Shown here: positions 26,827 through 36,042 of the stretch, one piece after another
Position numbering within the stretch: the first letter of the stretch is position 1
How the letters are laid out: every line of letters starts with the position of its first letter
Assembly: GCF_012927405.1 (NCBI RefSeq)
Contig: NZ_JABBGM010000007.1
Span: forward strand, 104,389-168,388
Length of the DNA: 64,000 nucleotides
From: Novosphingobium olei
Lineage (GTDB): Bacteria > Pseudomonadota > Alphaproteobacteria > Sphingomonadales > Sphingomonadaceae
Direction: 5' to 3'
Position numbers and translations under genes: made by a program
Notes under the pieces: model-generated
The model's input: only the letters and a program-made list of their open reading frames with translations
What the model was told of the DNA's origin: nothing
Database searches by the model: none

Positions 26827-28626
26827 TCATGGGCCGCTCGTGGCATGGAGCTGGTAATAGTCGCGGATTTTCGTCTGGATCGCGGCGCTCGCCGAGACTT
26901 CGTCGGGCAGCTTCACCGCCTCGGTGAAGTCGGCGTAGACCTCGCGAAAATCCATCTTGCCAAGATCGAGCTGCTGGAATTCCGCGACGGTGAAGCCGCG
27001 GCATTCGGGGTGCCTGGCATCGCCCCAGCCCAGGCCCAGCTGTGTGCGGCCCTGCTCCTGAAGGATGCGCGACAGCTTGCTCGGGAAACAGCAGTAGCTC
27101 TTGCGTTTGGTCGTGCAGACGAACAGCACCTTTTGCGAGCAGTATGTCCCGACATAGTGGCACAGCCCCATGCGGTCCTTGATGTCGAGCTGCTTCTCTT
27201 CAGCCGAACAGAGGAACTGGGTGAGAAACGGCGTGGCGAGCGCCGCGATCGCGGCGGGCCCGCCCGCCAGGGCGGCACCGCCCGCGGCGGCCGAGAGCAA
27301 CCCCGAACTTTTGCCGGCGCAGCAATTGACCAGGCCGAAGATCGGGCGATGGCAGCCCGTCGCCTCGCCCTTGAACAGCGAAAGATCGGCCGGGTCGAAC
27401 TGGTCGCGCACATCGCCCATGGCGTGAACCGCAACCAGCGCATCCTGGAATTCGGTCGAGGCCTCGCGGGTGATGGTCGTGCATTCGCCGTGGAGGCAGT
27501 AAAGGTCGGATCCGCACAGGGACGCGGGTGCGCTCGTCGCAGCGGCGCCGATCGTGCAGCGATAGACTTCGTCGCGCACCTTGCAGGGCCCATCTGCAGG
27601 TCCATTGGGGGAATCATCGAGGCATTCCTCGTGATCGAAGCTGCAGGCCGGGTTCGCCTTGAGCGGGCCGCAGTCGTTGGCTTGGGTCACGCCGGTGCAC
27701 GTATAGTCGCGCCGCCATTTCCAGCAGGCCTGCGTCAGGGTGGCACCGTCGATCGTGCGCGTGGCAGGATCGGGATCGATGCAGGTCTCGGCATCAAGCG
27801 TGCAGGTGCGGTCGGCGGTCGCCGCGCTACAGGCACTCTCGTCCCGCGTCGTGACGACATCGGTCACGGTGCGCGAGGTCGGTATGGGTAGCCCCGAGAC
27901 CGGCTCGCTGCATTGGGACGTCCAGGTGGTAACGGTCTCGGGTTCGGCACAGTGCGCAGGATCGCCCTGGAGGCAGATCTGCTTCTGGCTGGCGACGATC
28001 AGGCGGCAACGGCCATCATCCAGATACGGCGCAAACGGCGCGCACTGGTTGGTCGGCCAGTCGACGCAGGTATAGTCGTAGACCGTCCGGGGCTGCGTGG
28101 TCGCAACCAGCGGCACCTCGCAACTGCGGGAATCCTGGCTCACTTTGGCCCCGTCGTTGCAGCTCTCGTAATAGGTGACGCTGCCCGCGCTGCCGCCCGG
28201 CAGGGGTCGGCACTTGCCCTTCGTCCCGTCGATGCCGTCGCCGGCCCCCAGGTAGCTGTCGGGCGCGGCCTCGACCTTCTGCGCTGCGGTGAGGTCGATC
28301 GTTCTGGGATCAATCGCCGGACGGCGCGGATCGAGCACAACCTTGGTAGCCGTCGAACCGCTCGCCGCCGCCGCGCCTTCGCTTGCCAAAGCTTCGGGGT
28401 CCTCAACAAGCCGTCCGGTTGCAAAATCGCTGCCCGCATAACCGGGCACGCCCGTGGCCGCGGTCGTATCGGTGACGGTGGCAGCGGCCGTTGCCTGGAC
28501 CTGCCGCCCGAGCGCTTCGCCGGCTTGCGCGGCGGCCTGCGCTTGCGCAGAGCGCGGCGCTGGACCGCCTAGAGTGCAGACTGCCAGCACAGCGATGCCG
28601 AGAAAAGGCAAGCAACATCGAGTCAT
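26827..28626 (-). CDS. traN: Conjugal transfer mating-pair stabilisation protein TraN
   Basis: 599 residues with a signal sequence (MTRCCLPFLGIAVLAVCTLGG) and more than 30 cysteines in short-spaced pairs, for example CNDGAKVSQDSRSCEVPL, CLQGDPAHCAEPETVTTW and CSFDHEECLDDSP. This is the TraN pattern of an outer-membrane, disulfide-rich protein that contacts the recipient cell. The ATG at 28626 overlaps the trbC stop (ATGA). Near the end, GWGDARHPECRGFTVAEFQQLDLGKMDFREVY is the conserved TraN C-terminal block. Confidence 0.94.
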   Translation of the reverse strand: MTRCCLPFLGIAVLAVCTLGGPAPRSAQAQAAAQAGEALGRQVQATAAATVTDTTAATGVPGYAGSDFATGRLVEDPEALASEGAAAASGSTATKVVLDPRRPAIDPRTIDLTAAQKVEAAPDSYLGAGDGIDGTKGKCRPLPGGSAGSVTYYESCNDGAKVSQDSRSCEVPLVATTQPRTVYDYTCVDWPTNQCAPFAPYLDDGRCRLIVASQKQICLQGDPAHCAEPETVTTWTSQCSEPVSGLPIPTSRTVTDVVTTRDESACSAATADRTCTLDAETCIDPDPATRTIDGATLTQACWKWRRDYTCTGVTQANDCGPLKANPACSFDHEECLDDSPNGPADGPCKVRDEVYRCTIGAAATSAPASLCGSDLYCLHGECTTITREASTEFQDALVAVHAMGDVRDQFDPADLSLFKGEATGCHRPIFGLVNCCAGKSSGLLSAAAGGAALAGGPAAIAALATPFLTQFLCSAEEKQLDIKDRMGLCHYVGTYCSQKVLFVCTTKRKSYCCFPSKLSRILQEQGRTQLGLGWGDARHPECRGFTVAEFQQLDLGKMDFREVYADFTEAVKLPDEVSASAAIQTKIRDYYQLHATSGP

Positions 28627-29396
28627 CGTGGCGCACCCAGGTGGGCCAGGCCCATGCGAGCGACTGGGGCGCCCGCGCCACCTCCATCGGCAATCGCATC
28701 GAGCGCATAGCGCGTGGTGATATTCCCCGCGATCCGATCGTAGGGTGGCACGGTTGAAACGCAGGTCAGGCTGTCGCACGGGACATAGTCACTGGTGGTC
28801 GCAATCCAGGTCGGCACAGATTGAACCCTGAAGGCGCGAAACAGCCGCGGATCGATCAGGACACTCGCTGCCTGGTCGCGCGCCACCAGCTTCTGCATCG
28901 CGAGCGCAAAGCGCGCCGGGTTGCCCGCCGGAAAGCCGCGGAACACCACCACCCCGCCCGCCGCCGTGACATCGCCGATCAACCGCCGCAGCGAGGCTTC
29001 GGGCATCGACAGGCTGGCGAAGGCCACGAGCATCGGACCGCTGCGTGGGGACGTCAGCGTGTCGCGCGCGCCGGCGACCATTGCATCGAGATCGACCGGT
29101 CCTGCTGCGCCCGTCGCACTGATACTGGCACTGGCGCCGGCCCCTTCGGGCCCCCGGCGCAACGCCGCTTCCCCGGCTGCGGCGACATCAACCGCCTCCT
29201 CGCGGGCCGTACCTGCCCGTGCCAGCGCGCCGGCAACCAGATCCTCGGCATTGCCCTGTTGGGTTCGACCGCGCGCCGCGATGGCATCAAGGTCGATGGA
29301 GTTGGCGCCCTGACCCAGCGCAACGCCGATGCCTCCAAGCGTGGCCAACAGCACGGCGAAGAGCGTCAGGCGCTGCCAGGGGTTGGCCGTCCTCAC
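28623..29396 (-). CDS. trbC: F-type conjugal transfer pilus assembly protein TrbC
   Basis: About 257 residues. I place the start at GTG 29396, which overlaps the traU stop (GTGA), giving VRTANPWQRLTLFAVLLATLGGIGV as membrane-leading N-terminus. The C-terminal half is the TrbC domain: MLVAFASLSMPEASLRRLIGDVTAAGGVVVFRGF and LIDPRLFRAFRVQSVPTWIAT, a thioredoxin-like fold with the SVPT cis-proline loop. In F, TrbC interacts with TraW and TraU in the periplasm for pilus assembly. Here, unlike some plasmids, it is not fused to TraW. Confidence 0.92.
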   Translation of the reverse strand: MRTANPWQRLTLFAVLLATLGGIGVALGQGANSIDLDAIAARGRTQQGNAEDLVAGALARAGTAREEAVDVAAAGEAALRRGPEGAGASASISATGAAGPVDLDAMVAGARDTLTSPRSGPMLVAFASLSMPEASLRRLIGDVTAAGGVVVFRGFPAGNPARFALAMQKLVARDQAASVLIDPRLFRAFRVQSVPTWIATTSDYVPCDSLTCVSTVPPYDRIAGNITTRYALDAIADGGGAGAPVARMGLAHLGAPR

Positions 29397-30403
29397 AACA
29401 CGCAACACGAGCGCTTGCGCCAGACGAGGAAGCCCACGTCCTCGCCGGTGACCGGATAGACCCGGCCCGAGTGAGGCAGGATCGTGCTCGCCCCGACGGG
29501 CGAACAGGCCTCGCGCCCCGAGACCATCGGCGCGGGGTTGACCATCTGCAGCCGGTACTGCTGCTTCCTGAGGATCGGCATCAGGTATTTGCCGCACAGC
29601 CCCTTGGAGCCCATCGTTCCCCAGGCGAGCCCCTCGCGATGCATCTTGTAGAGCATGTGCTCGGCGGCGAGCCGCGATGACTGCTCCATCCCGACATTGG
29701 CGCCGATATTGCCGTTCATCGGATACATCGGCCCATTGCAGCCCGAGCACCAGAACAGCGGATCGAGCGGCAGCCTCGTCGTCGCTGCGACGCAATCGGC
29801 CGCGCAGGCAGCCTGTGCCGGCACGCTCGAGAACAGCGCCGCCTCGGGATTGAGGATCGTCGTCAGCGCATCGTCCTGCCAGGTCGGATCAAGCTCGGTC
29901 ACATAGGCGATGTCGAAGCTCGCCTTCTCGAAGCACAGGAAATCGGTGAGTATCTCGAGCCAGTAGAGCAGCGGATAGACGTAGTAGTGGACGTGGTACT
30001 TCGCCGTGTTCTGCCCGCGCCCGCCGATCTGCGAGCCTTGGCTCACATAGCCATTGCCGACATTGAACCCCGGGTTGAGCCTGATCCCGCCAAGGTTCGG
30101 AAAGCAGAACGGCTTGGTCGTCACATCGATCAGGCGGACGGGTTCCCAAAAGCCCAGGGCAACGCCGATGCGCGGGATCGGCGAACCGCAGGCGCAGACC
30201 GGAAAGCCAGGATTCTCGGTGTCGGCACGGTTCGAGCCCCAGATTGTCATCGACCCCACCGACAGCGGGAACAGGCATCCCCAGCACACGTCGGTCACCG
30301 GATTGATGAAGTTGCCCGTGCAGCGCGAGGGCGCTTTCGCCTCGGCAGGTGTGCCAAGAACCAGCGCCAGCACGGCGAGCACGAGGCCAAGCACGCGGGT
30401 CAT
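29393..30403 (-). CDS. traU: Conjugal transfer protein TraU
   Basis: 336 residues with a signal peptide ending PAEAKA. The mature start RCTGNFINPVTDVCWGCLFPLSVGS, then NPGFPVCACGSPIPRIGVALGFWEPVRLIDVT and the LFWCSGCNGPMYPMNGNI segment are TraU hallmarks; about ten cysteines suggest disulfides. TraU is a periplasmic protein required for DNA transfer and pilus assembly. It overlaps the genes on both sides by four bases. Confidence 0.95.
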   Translation of the reverse strand: MTRVLGLVLAVLALVLGTPAEAKAPSRCTGNFINPVTDVCWGCLFPLSVGSMTIWGSNRADTENPGFPVCACGSPIPRIGVALGFWEPVRLIDVTTKPFCFPNLGGIRLNPGFNVGNGYVSQGSQIGGRGQNTAKYHVHYYVYPLLYWLEILTDFLCFEKASFDIAYVTELDPTWQDDALTTILNPEAALFSSVPAQAACAADCVAATTRLPLDPLFWCSGCNGPMYPMNGNIGANVGMEQSSRLAAEHMLYKMHREGLAWGTMGSKGLCGKYLMPILRKQQYRLQMVNPAPMVSGREACSPVGASTILPHSGRVYPVTGEDVGFLVWRKRSCCVL

Positions 30404-30708
30404 CGTGTTTCCCGATCGCTCGACACATCATCCTTGCGGGTGACGCGGTCGAGCCAGGCGGCATCCGCCTTGTGCTTGGCGATGAGCCAGAAGGGCAGGA
30501 GCACGACGATGTAGGCGATCAGCGCTGCGGCGAGGCCAGCAGCGACGATGCCAGCGACAACCACAAGGTCGTCCCAGAACAGCGTGATCGCGCCGAGCAG
30601 GGTCAGCGCCGCGAGCAAGGACAGACGCGCCCAGCGCAAGGCGGGCACCTCTGGCGCTGCCAGCGGTGCAGGAAGCAATTCCAGGAACCTCCGGCGCGCC
30701 TGGCTCAT
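30400..30708 (-). CDS. Small membrane protein encoded between traW and traU
   Basis: 102 residues with two hydrophobic segments (LSLLAALTLLGAITLFW, about 27-45, and VVVAGIVAAGLAAALIAYIVVLLPFWLI, about 49-76) flanked by basic ends. It overlaps traU and traW by four bases each, so it is part of the transfer operon. I know no counterpart in F; it may be specific to the sphingomonad branch and work at the inner membrane with TraW/TraU. Function unassigned. Confidence 0.7.
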   Translation of the reverse strand: MSQARRRFLELLPAPLAAPEVPALRWARLSLLAALTLLGAITLFWDDLVVVAGIVAAGLAAALIAYIVVLLPFWLIAKHKADAAWLDRVTRKDDVSSDRETR

Positions 30709-31406
30709 GTCCGCTCCCCATCTTTGTGCGTTTCGGGGGGCAGCGCCACTTCGCCGACCTGCAGCACTTTACCCTGCTGGCGCACCAGCGCGGGCGTATG
30801 GGCGATGCCGAAACGCGCGGTGAGGACGCCGCCCTGGTCGAACCACACCCGGCGTTGGAGCGCCCGCATCCGCGCGAACGGGGACCCGGCGACGAGGATG
30901 ATCGAGACATGGGCATCGTCGCCCTGCGCCTGCGCCCAGGCGATCTGCTGGTCGCTGGTGCCATCGACGAAGAGCAGCTTGCGCGGCAGCGTGACGAGAT
31001 CGAGCGGATTGACCCGCGTGCCGCGCGCCGCAATCAGCGTGCCTCTGGCATCCCGGATATCGGCGGACAGCATCATCGCCGGATCGTAGGTCCAGCTGCG
31101 GCTTTCGCTCGCCGGGGTAAGTCCCGCGACCGGCGCCGGGTTCAACACGCGCGCCTCGGCGCGCGCGGCAAAGGCGCGGTTGAGCCGGTCAAGCTCACCC
31201 GAACCTTGGGCCGCTCTGAGCCGTTCCTCGATCGTCGTAAGCAAGTCGGGTTCAATCACGGGCCAGGTCTCGCCGAAGTGGCCGAGGTCATGCTCCTCCC
31301 CGCCGGCTTGTGACCCAGACGCGTCCACGGGGCCGGCCGCACCGGTCAGCAGTGCAAGACCGACAGCCAGCCCGAGGCTCGTGGTGCGCTGGACGAGCCC
31401 TGTCAC
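30705..31406 (-). CDS. traW: Conjugal transfer protein TraW
   Basis: 233 residues with a signal peptide (LGLAVGLALLTGAAGPVDAS). The family pattern follows: DLGHFGETWPVIEPDLLTTIEERL near the N-terminus, SWTYDPAMMLSADIRDARGTLIAARGTRVNPLDLV in the middle and FVDGTSDQQIAWA with FGIAHTPALVRQQG at the end. TraW is a periplasmic pilus assembly factor acting with TrbC and TraU. Confidence 0.94.
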   Translation of the reverse strand: MTGLVQRTTSLGLAVGLALLTGAAGPVDASGSQAGGEEHDLGHFGETWPVIEPDLLTTIEERLRAAQGSGELDRLNRAFAARAEARVLNPAPVAGLTPASESRSWTYDPAMMLSADIRDARGTLIAARGTRVNPLDLVTLPRKLLFVDGTSDQQIAWAQAQGDDAHVSIILVAGSPFARMRALQRRVWFDQGGVLTARFGIAHTPALVRQQGKVLQVGEVALPPETHKDGERT

Positions 31407-31954
31407 AGGATCGCCTCCGCGCTACCGATCAAGCGGTCACGGCAGACAAAGCCGATCGCGGCATAGCGACTGTCGAAGCCATCCTTGTGCGGCGAGGCGG
31501 TGAAAACGCAGCCCTTCGGCACCGTACCCAGCGGCCCCGGCACCAGGACTTCGCCCTGCCGTGTGCGGGGTTTCAGCCGCGCAACCGTCCGCCCGTTGAC
31601 GCGTACTTCGTGCCCGGCGCGGTCTACCCGGTCGCCGGGCACGCCATAGGCGATCTTGACGAAGGCAGGAGGCCGAGCCCCAAAATGACGCCGCACCAGG
31701 GGATCGTACCCCGGCGCGAACACGACAAAGTCGCCACGCGAGGGAAATCGTCCGCGCTCGACGAGGAAGGCCCAGTCGGGCAGCGACTGCGACGCATTGA
31801 TCAGGAGGGCATGATGCGCGCGCCAATCGGAGAGCTCCCCCAACCCCAGCCCAACCATGGCCAAAAGCGCACCTGTCGCGACGCGCTTGCGTGTGAATAT
31901 GCCGCCGCCAGTTGACGCGGGTGCAGTCGAGTCAGGCTGTGCGAGCGCCATCAT
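31403..31954 (-). CDS. S26 family signal peptidase (TraF-type transfer peptidase)
   Basis: 183 residues: one N-terminal membrane anchor (about 24-42), the nucleophile S57 in NASQSLPDW, the general-base lysine K100 in FVKIAYGVPGD, and GDRVDRAGHEVRVNG and FDSRYAAIGFV of the S26 core. Related RP4 TraF removes the pilin tail and cyclises it. In an F-type system the host LepB usually cuts TraA, so this gene gives the plasmid its own peptidase for pilin or other exported Tra proteins. Overlaps both neighbours by four bases. Confidence 0.9.
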   Translation of the reverse strand: MMALAQPDSTAPASTGGGIFTRKRVATGALLAMVGLGLGELSDWRAHHALLINASQSLPDWAFLVERGRFPSRGDFVVFAPGYDPLVRRHFGARPPAFVKIAYGVPGDRVDRAGHEVRVNGRTVARLKPRTRQGEVLVPGPLGTVPKGCVFTASPHKDGFDSRYAAIGFVCRDRLIGSAEAIL

Positions 31955-32511
31955 TGCGGCGCGCCTTCGTGGAGCAGGTAACCGCGCATGCGGGTTTCCA
32001 CATCGCCCGCCTCGCGGCGCTGTCCGGCCGGATCCGCTAAACGGGGCGATGCAGGCGCGGGCTGCGATGCGGGCAGGGTCGCCCGAACCTCGCGGGCGAT
32101 ATCACCCGTAATATCGGGCACGCTGCCGCCAACCACCGCCTCACTGACCAACACGATCTGACCGTCGCGCGCATGGTGCGCGATCGTCGCATCGAGCACC
32201 TTCATGAACTGCGCCGTGCGCGGGCCGATCTGATCGGGCGGTGTGTCCCCGCGCGCTTCGGCCCGCACATAGTTTCCCACGAGACTGCCAAGCTGGACCT
32301 TGACCACGCGCGCGGGCGCGGCGCGCACATCGAGGATCGCGCGCGTCATCCACGCGCCCCAGCACAACGCTCCGATCAGTGCCACCACCAGCAAGACCTG
32401 CCCGCGCGCGATGTCGCGCGATCCCTGGCTCCGCTTGCAGCCGGGCACAGGTGCCGGCTGCGCACCGCGAGGCGCATCCATCGCGCCCTGGATATCGGGA
32501 TCGTCGCTCAT
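31951..32511 (-). CDS. trbI: F-type transfer protein TrbI
   Basis: 186 residues: a soluble N-terminus, one membrane helix (QVLLVVALIGALCWGAWM) and a periplasmic part with VVKVQLGSLVGNYVRAEARGDTPPDQIGPRTAQFMKVLDATIAHHA, the TrbI_Ftype pattern. In F, TrbI influences pilus outgrowth and retraction. ATG 32511 overlaps the preceding stop (ATGA) and has a GAAGGGGGG site. Confidence 0.85.
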   Translation of the reverse strand: MSDDPDIQGAMDAPRGAQPAPVPGCKRSQGSRDIARGQVLLVVALIGALCWGAWMTRAILDVRAAPARVVKVQLGSLVGNYVRAEARGDTPPDQIGPRTAQFMKVLDATIAHHARDGQIVLVSEAVVGGSVPDITGDIAREVRATLPASQPAPASPRLADPAGQRREAGDVETRMRGYLLHEGAPQ

Positions 32512-32831
32512 ACCGCCCCCCTTCCCCGCTCCCACGCACGCGCAATCGTCCCGCGACGGAAGAATGCAGCTGCGCAGAAGCCCCAGCTCCAGGTAAGGCT
32601 AAGCAGCACGGTGAAGCTGTGCCGCGCCTCGGCGGGCGCGGCGGCGAACCGCATGGCGAGATTGCCCAGCTGCGCCATCGCGTCGCCCAGGCAGAAGTTG
32701 CCGAGCGCCAACACCCCCGATGCGATTGCGCCAAGCGCCACCAGCGCATTGACCGCAAGCCATCCGACAAGGCGCAAGCCATTGGCGAGGTGGCGTCCCA
32801 CGTAGAGGCGCGCGGGGACCGTCACGCTCAT
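32508..32831 (-). CDS. Small membrane protein encoded between traC and trbI
   Basis: 107 residues starting MSVTVPARLYVGRHLANGLR, with two membrane helices (about 25-48 and 76-92) and a basic tail. Its start overlaps the traC stop and its stop overlaps the trbI start, each by ATGA. No F counterpart is evident by sequence; position matches that of TraC-TrbI accessory genes. Function unassigned. Confidence 0.68.
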   Translation of the reverse strand: MSVTVPARLYVGRHLANGLRLVGWLAVNALVALGAIASGVLALGNFCLGDAMAQLGNLAMRFAAAPAEARHSFTVLLSLTWSWGFCAAAFFRRGTIARAWERGRGAV

Positions 32832-35395
32832 CGCCCGCCTCCCGCCCGGTTTGCCTGTGATGCACGACCATCCTTGCCCGCAAACGCCACAGCCTCGATC
32901 GCATCGGCCATCGCGCGGCCTTCGTGCAACGCCTGCTCGATCCGGGCGAAGGTCGCCGGGCTCGAGGAATAAAGCGTCGCCGAAAATGGATCGAGCACGA
33001 GCCGGCACACGGTTTGCGTATCGGGTCCACGGATCAGCAGGTCCGAATACTCGGTCCCCTGGCGCTTCAGCGAACGCAACAGCGCATCGGTGTGGTTATC
33101 CATCTCGAAGCGGTCGGACTTGCGGAAATCCGCGATTGTCTCGGCCTTCTGCTGCAGCACGAGGAACCAGTCGGAATTCTCGAGCGCGGCGCGCGAGCCA
33201 TCGGACTTGTAGTAGTCATTGATCGACTGCGTCGCGGTGATGAGCGAAGCACCATATTTGCGGCACGTGCGCGAATAGGTCTCGATAAAATCCGCCATCG
33301 CGCCGCCTTTGAGCATCTGCCAGGCTTCATCGACGATCAGCGCCTTCGGAATGGCGCGGTCGAGCTTGCGCATCGTCTGCGAGGCGACGAACATGATCGA
33401 GGTGAGCACGACACTGCGCAGCTCCTCGCGCGACGCAAGATCCGACAGCTCGAACACGGTGAGGTCCGCCGAAAGGTCGAGCGCCGCCTCGCCTGTAAAG
33501 AAGCGCCCGAACGTTCCAGTGGACGCGAACGGCAGCAGCGCGGTCGCCAGGTCCTCGGCAAAGAGATTGCCAGAGCCACGCAATGCCTCGATCACCGCGT
33601 CGATGGTGCCCTCGCAGGCCTGCGTGTCCCAGGCATGGTTGACTGCCGCATCGATCAGGCCACGCTCGGTGTCGCTGAGGCGCGTCTCGAACCGCGCCAT
33701 CTGCGCAATGATCGCCTTGAGCATCGCGAGGCAGTCGACGCGGTAGTCCTCGTCGCTTGCCGCAAGCTCGGGATCGATCATCCGGAACGGATTGAGCGAA
33801 ATCCCCGACGACAGGCGGAACTCGGTGAAGGTTCCGCCCAGTGCCTTGGCCATGTGCTCGAACGAGCGACCATCGTCGATGACGATGGTGCGCGCGCCGA
33901 CACCGGCGAGGCTTGCGGTCAGGTCCTGGAGCAGCACCGATTTGCCCGAGCCGGACTTGCCCGCGATCGCGACATTGTGGTTGCCCGCCGTATTCTGGAA
34001 CGGCGACCAGAACTGGGGCTGGCCGCGCCGCCCGACGAAGAGCAGATGCGGAATTGTGCCGCCGACATATTCGCCCTGGAGCGGCGCCATCGAGGCGACG
34101 TTGGCCGAAAGCACCGTGCGCAGCCGCTTCATCCGGCCAAGATCTGCGGCAAGCCCGTCGGCGAGCAGCAGCGGGAACGAAGCCAGCAGACCCATAACCT
34201 GGAGATAGGTCTCATCGATCAGGTCCCAGCCTGCTGCCTTGTAGATCGCCTTCAAGGTGCGCTGGTTGATCTCGCCGCGCCCTGCCGGCGAAATCATCGT
34301 CACCGCGTAGTAGACGCGCGTCAGCTTTTGACCATGGCTGACTTCCTCCTGGACGTGCTCCCATTCGCGCGACTGGCGCTTCAAGGTCGGCACGAGGCGC
34401 GCAGCCTTGCCATCGGCGAGTTGCGTCGTGCGCGCGAACTTGAATCCGGCGCGCGTTTCCGAGGTCTCGGTTGCCGGCACCACACCGCAGATGGTCTGGA
34501 GCACCGGGCACGGCAGGCAGAGCTTGGGATTGAAGACATCGCCGATGATCTTCTGCGTGTCCCACGGCGCCCAGCGCTCGGGGAAATGCCGCACCGCCAT
34601 TGTGCGCACATCGAAGGTGTCCGGGCTGTATTCCGCGAACTCGGGCACTTCACCGACCATGGCTCCTGTCGGGCGCAGCGAGGGCGCATGGAGCACGATG
34701 CACTGTGGCTCGACCTGGGTCACCAGATCGCGACGCACGCATTGCTCGTTGATCGGATCGAGCGCGCTGTAGAGCGCGGCATCGTCGCCCGCGCCGGTCG
34801 AAGGGCAAAGCACATCGTCGATGAACCGGATCAGATCGAGTGGATCCAGCACCCGGCTCGGAACAGCTATCGAGTCTAATGCCGCGACGATGCCCTCGCG
34901 CATCGTCACGAGATCCTCGACCGAGAGCCCCGAACCATCGGGCGCGCCAACGCTCAGCAGCACGCGGAACTGGCGCAGGCAAAAGGGGCCGTCGCTGGCG
35001 AGCGAGCCCCACGCTCCGGTGCGCAGCAAATCGAGCCTATAGCGCGCGAGGCGTTCAAACACTGCGCCAGCGCGCACGCGCGGCAGCACCCATTCCTGGA
35101 TCTTCTCGGCGACGCGCGGGCTCGCATAGTTGACGATCTGGAATTGCGCGCCCGGCAGCAGCACGTCCGCGAACACCGTCTCGACGATATCGGCGACGCG
35201 TTCGTCGGCGCCGATCAGCGGCGCGAGTTCGAGCACGAAACCTTTCGAGCGGGTCTGGTAGAACAGCGCATGCTGCGCGCTGTACGAGCGGTAGCCGAGC
35301 AGGCTCGCCAGCATCGGCACCTCGCGCGCGGCTGGGATCGGCTCAGGTCGAACCGCGTCGCCTGTGATAAGTTCGAGAAGGCGCGCGAGCATCAT
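32828..35395 (-). CDS. traC: Type IV secretion ATPase TraC (VirB4 family)
   Basis: 855 residues. The N-terminal TraC_F domain includes LLGYRSYSAQHALFYQTRSKGFVLELAPLIG, the middle RRGQPQFWSPFQNTAGNHNVAIAGKSGSGKSVLLQDL has the Walker A near residue 480, and Walker B is KALIVDEAWQMLKGG near 688, followed by SRTCRKYGASLITATQSINDYY, typical of VirB4 proteins. It powers pilus assembly at the inner membrane. Four-base overlaps with traV and the small membrane gene. Confidence 0.96.
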   Translation of the reverse strand: MMLARLLELITGDAVRPEPIPAAREVPMLASLLGYRSYSAQHALFYQTRSKGFVLELAPLIGADERVADIVETVFADVLLPGAQFQIVNYASPRVAEKIQEWVLPRVRAGAVFERLARYRLDLLRTGAWGSLASDGPFCLRQFRVLLSVGAPDGSGLSVEDLVTMREGIVAALDSIAVPSRVLDPLDLIRFIDDVLCPSTGAGDDAALYSALDPINEQCVRRDLVTQVEPQCIVLHAPSLRPTGAMVGEVPEFAEYSPDTFDVRTMAVRHFPERWAPWDTQKIIGDVFNPKLCLPCPVLQTICGVVPATETSETRAGFKFARTTQLADGKAARLVPTLKRQSREWEHVQEEVSHGQKLTRVYYAVTMISPAGRGEINQRTLKAIYKAAGWDLIDETYLQVMGLLASFPLLLADGLAADLGRMKRLRTVLSANVASMAPLQGEYVGGTIPHLLFVGRRGQPQFWSPFQNTAGNHNVAIAGKSGSGKSVLLQDLTASLAGVGARTIVIDDGRSFEHMAKALGGTFTEFRLSSGISLNPFRMIDPELAASDEDYRVDCLAMLKAIIAQMARFETRLSDTERGLIDAAVNHAWDTQACEGTIDAVIEALRGSGNLFAEDLATALLPFASTGTFGRFFTGEAALDLSADLTVFELSDLASREELRSVVLTSIMFVASQTMRKLDRAIPKALIVDEAWQMLKGGAMADFIETYSRTCRKYGASLITATQSINDYYKSDGSRAALENSDWFLVLQQKAETIADFRKSDRFEMDNHTDALLRSLKRQGTEYSDLLIRGPDTQTVCRLVLDPFSATLYSSSPATFARIEQALHEGRAMADAIEAVAFAGKDGRASQANRAGGGR

Positions 35396-36042
35396 GGCGT
35401 CTGCACCGTGGCGACGGGCAAATCGGGCGCCTTGCGCGCAGGTGCCAGGGCAGCCGCGACTTCGGCTTTGATCGCCTCGACCGGCGAGGCGGTCGGCATC
35501 GTAGACGTGGTGACCGCAGCAGCCTGCGCCGTGGCCGCAGGAGGCACCCCGGGCGCTGGCGGTGCGGCCCCATCCAGCGCCAGTTCGGGCGCGTCTGCGG
35601 CAAGGCCCAGCAAGTCACGGGTCGTGCCCGACGCCGCCACGCCCTCACGCTCGACCAGGGTCGGCACAGGTTCGAGATCGGACAGCGGCACTTGCACTGC
35701 GGCGGCTTCGTGCAACTGGCCATAGCGATCGACATGCGCCGGGAACACGATACGCAGCACGCGCGATCCGTGGGGTGCGCCCATCTGCGTCCGCGCCGCC
35801 CAGCGTGGCTTGGACGCAGGTCTGGCTGACGCCTCGGCGCGGCCCCGATCGATCATGCCTCCGCTCGGCGGCCCTGAGTCCTCGCTTGCGATCGCCTGAA
35901 GCGCAGCATCGTCGATCGTGCTCGAGGGCGCGCAAGTGCCCTGCGGTGCCTGACAGGCAAAGCTGCCCTTCACGTTGTCACGCAGCATCGCGCAACCTGA
36001 CAGAAGCAGCATGCCCGCGACGGCGAACGCCCGCACTGTCAT
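35392..36042 (-). CDS. traV: Conjugal transfer lipoprotein TraV
   Basis: 216 residues with a lipoprotein signal MTVRAFAVAGMLLLSGC (lipobox LSGC, Cys 17). FACQAPQGTCAPSSTID gives the pair of cysteines conserved in TraV, and HGSRVLRIVFPAHVDRYGQLHEAAAVQVPL is the conserved C-terminal region. The middle and tail are low in complexity. TraV anchors the TraK-TraB outer-membrane core complex (VirB7-like role). Confidence 0.9.
   Translation of the reverse strand: MTVRAFAVAGMLLLSGCAMLRDNVKGSFACQAPQGTCAPSSTIDDAALQAIASEDSGPPSGGMIDRGRAEASARPASKPRWAARTQMGAPHGSRVLRIVFPAHVDRYGQLHEAAAVQVPLSDLEPVPTLVEREGVAASGTTRDLLGLAADAPELALDGAAPPAPGVPPAATAQAAAVTTSTMPTASPVEAIKAEVAAALAPARKAPDLPVATVQTP

Noticed and set aside
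32924..34879. Open frame of 651 codons on the plus strand opposite traC
   Set aside because: It is antisense to a clear VirB4 ATPase and has no domain; long antisense frames are expected at this GC content.
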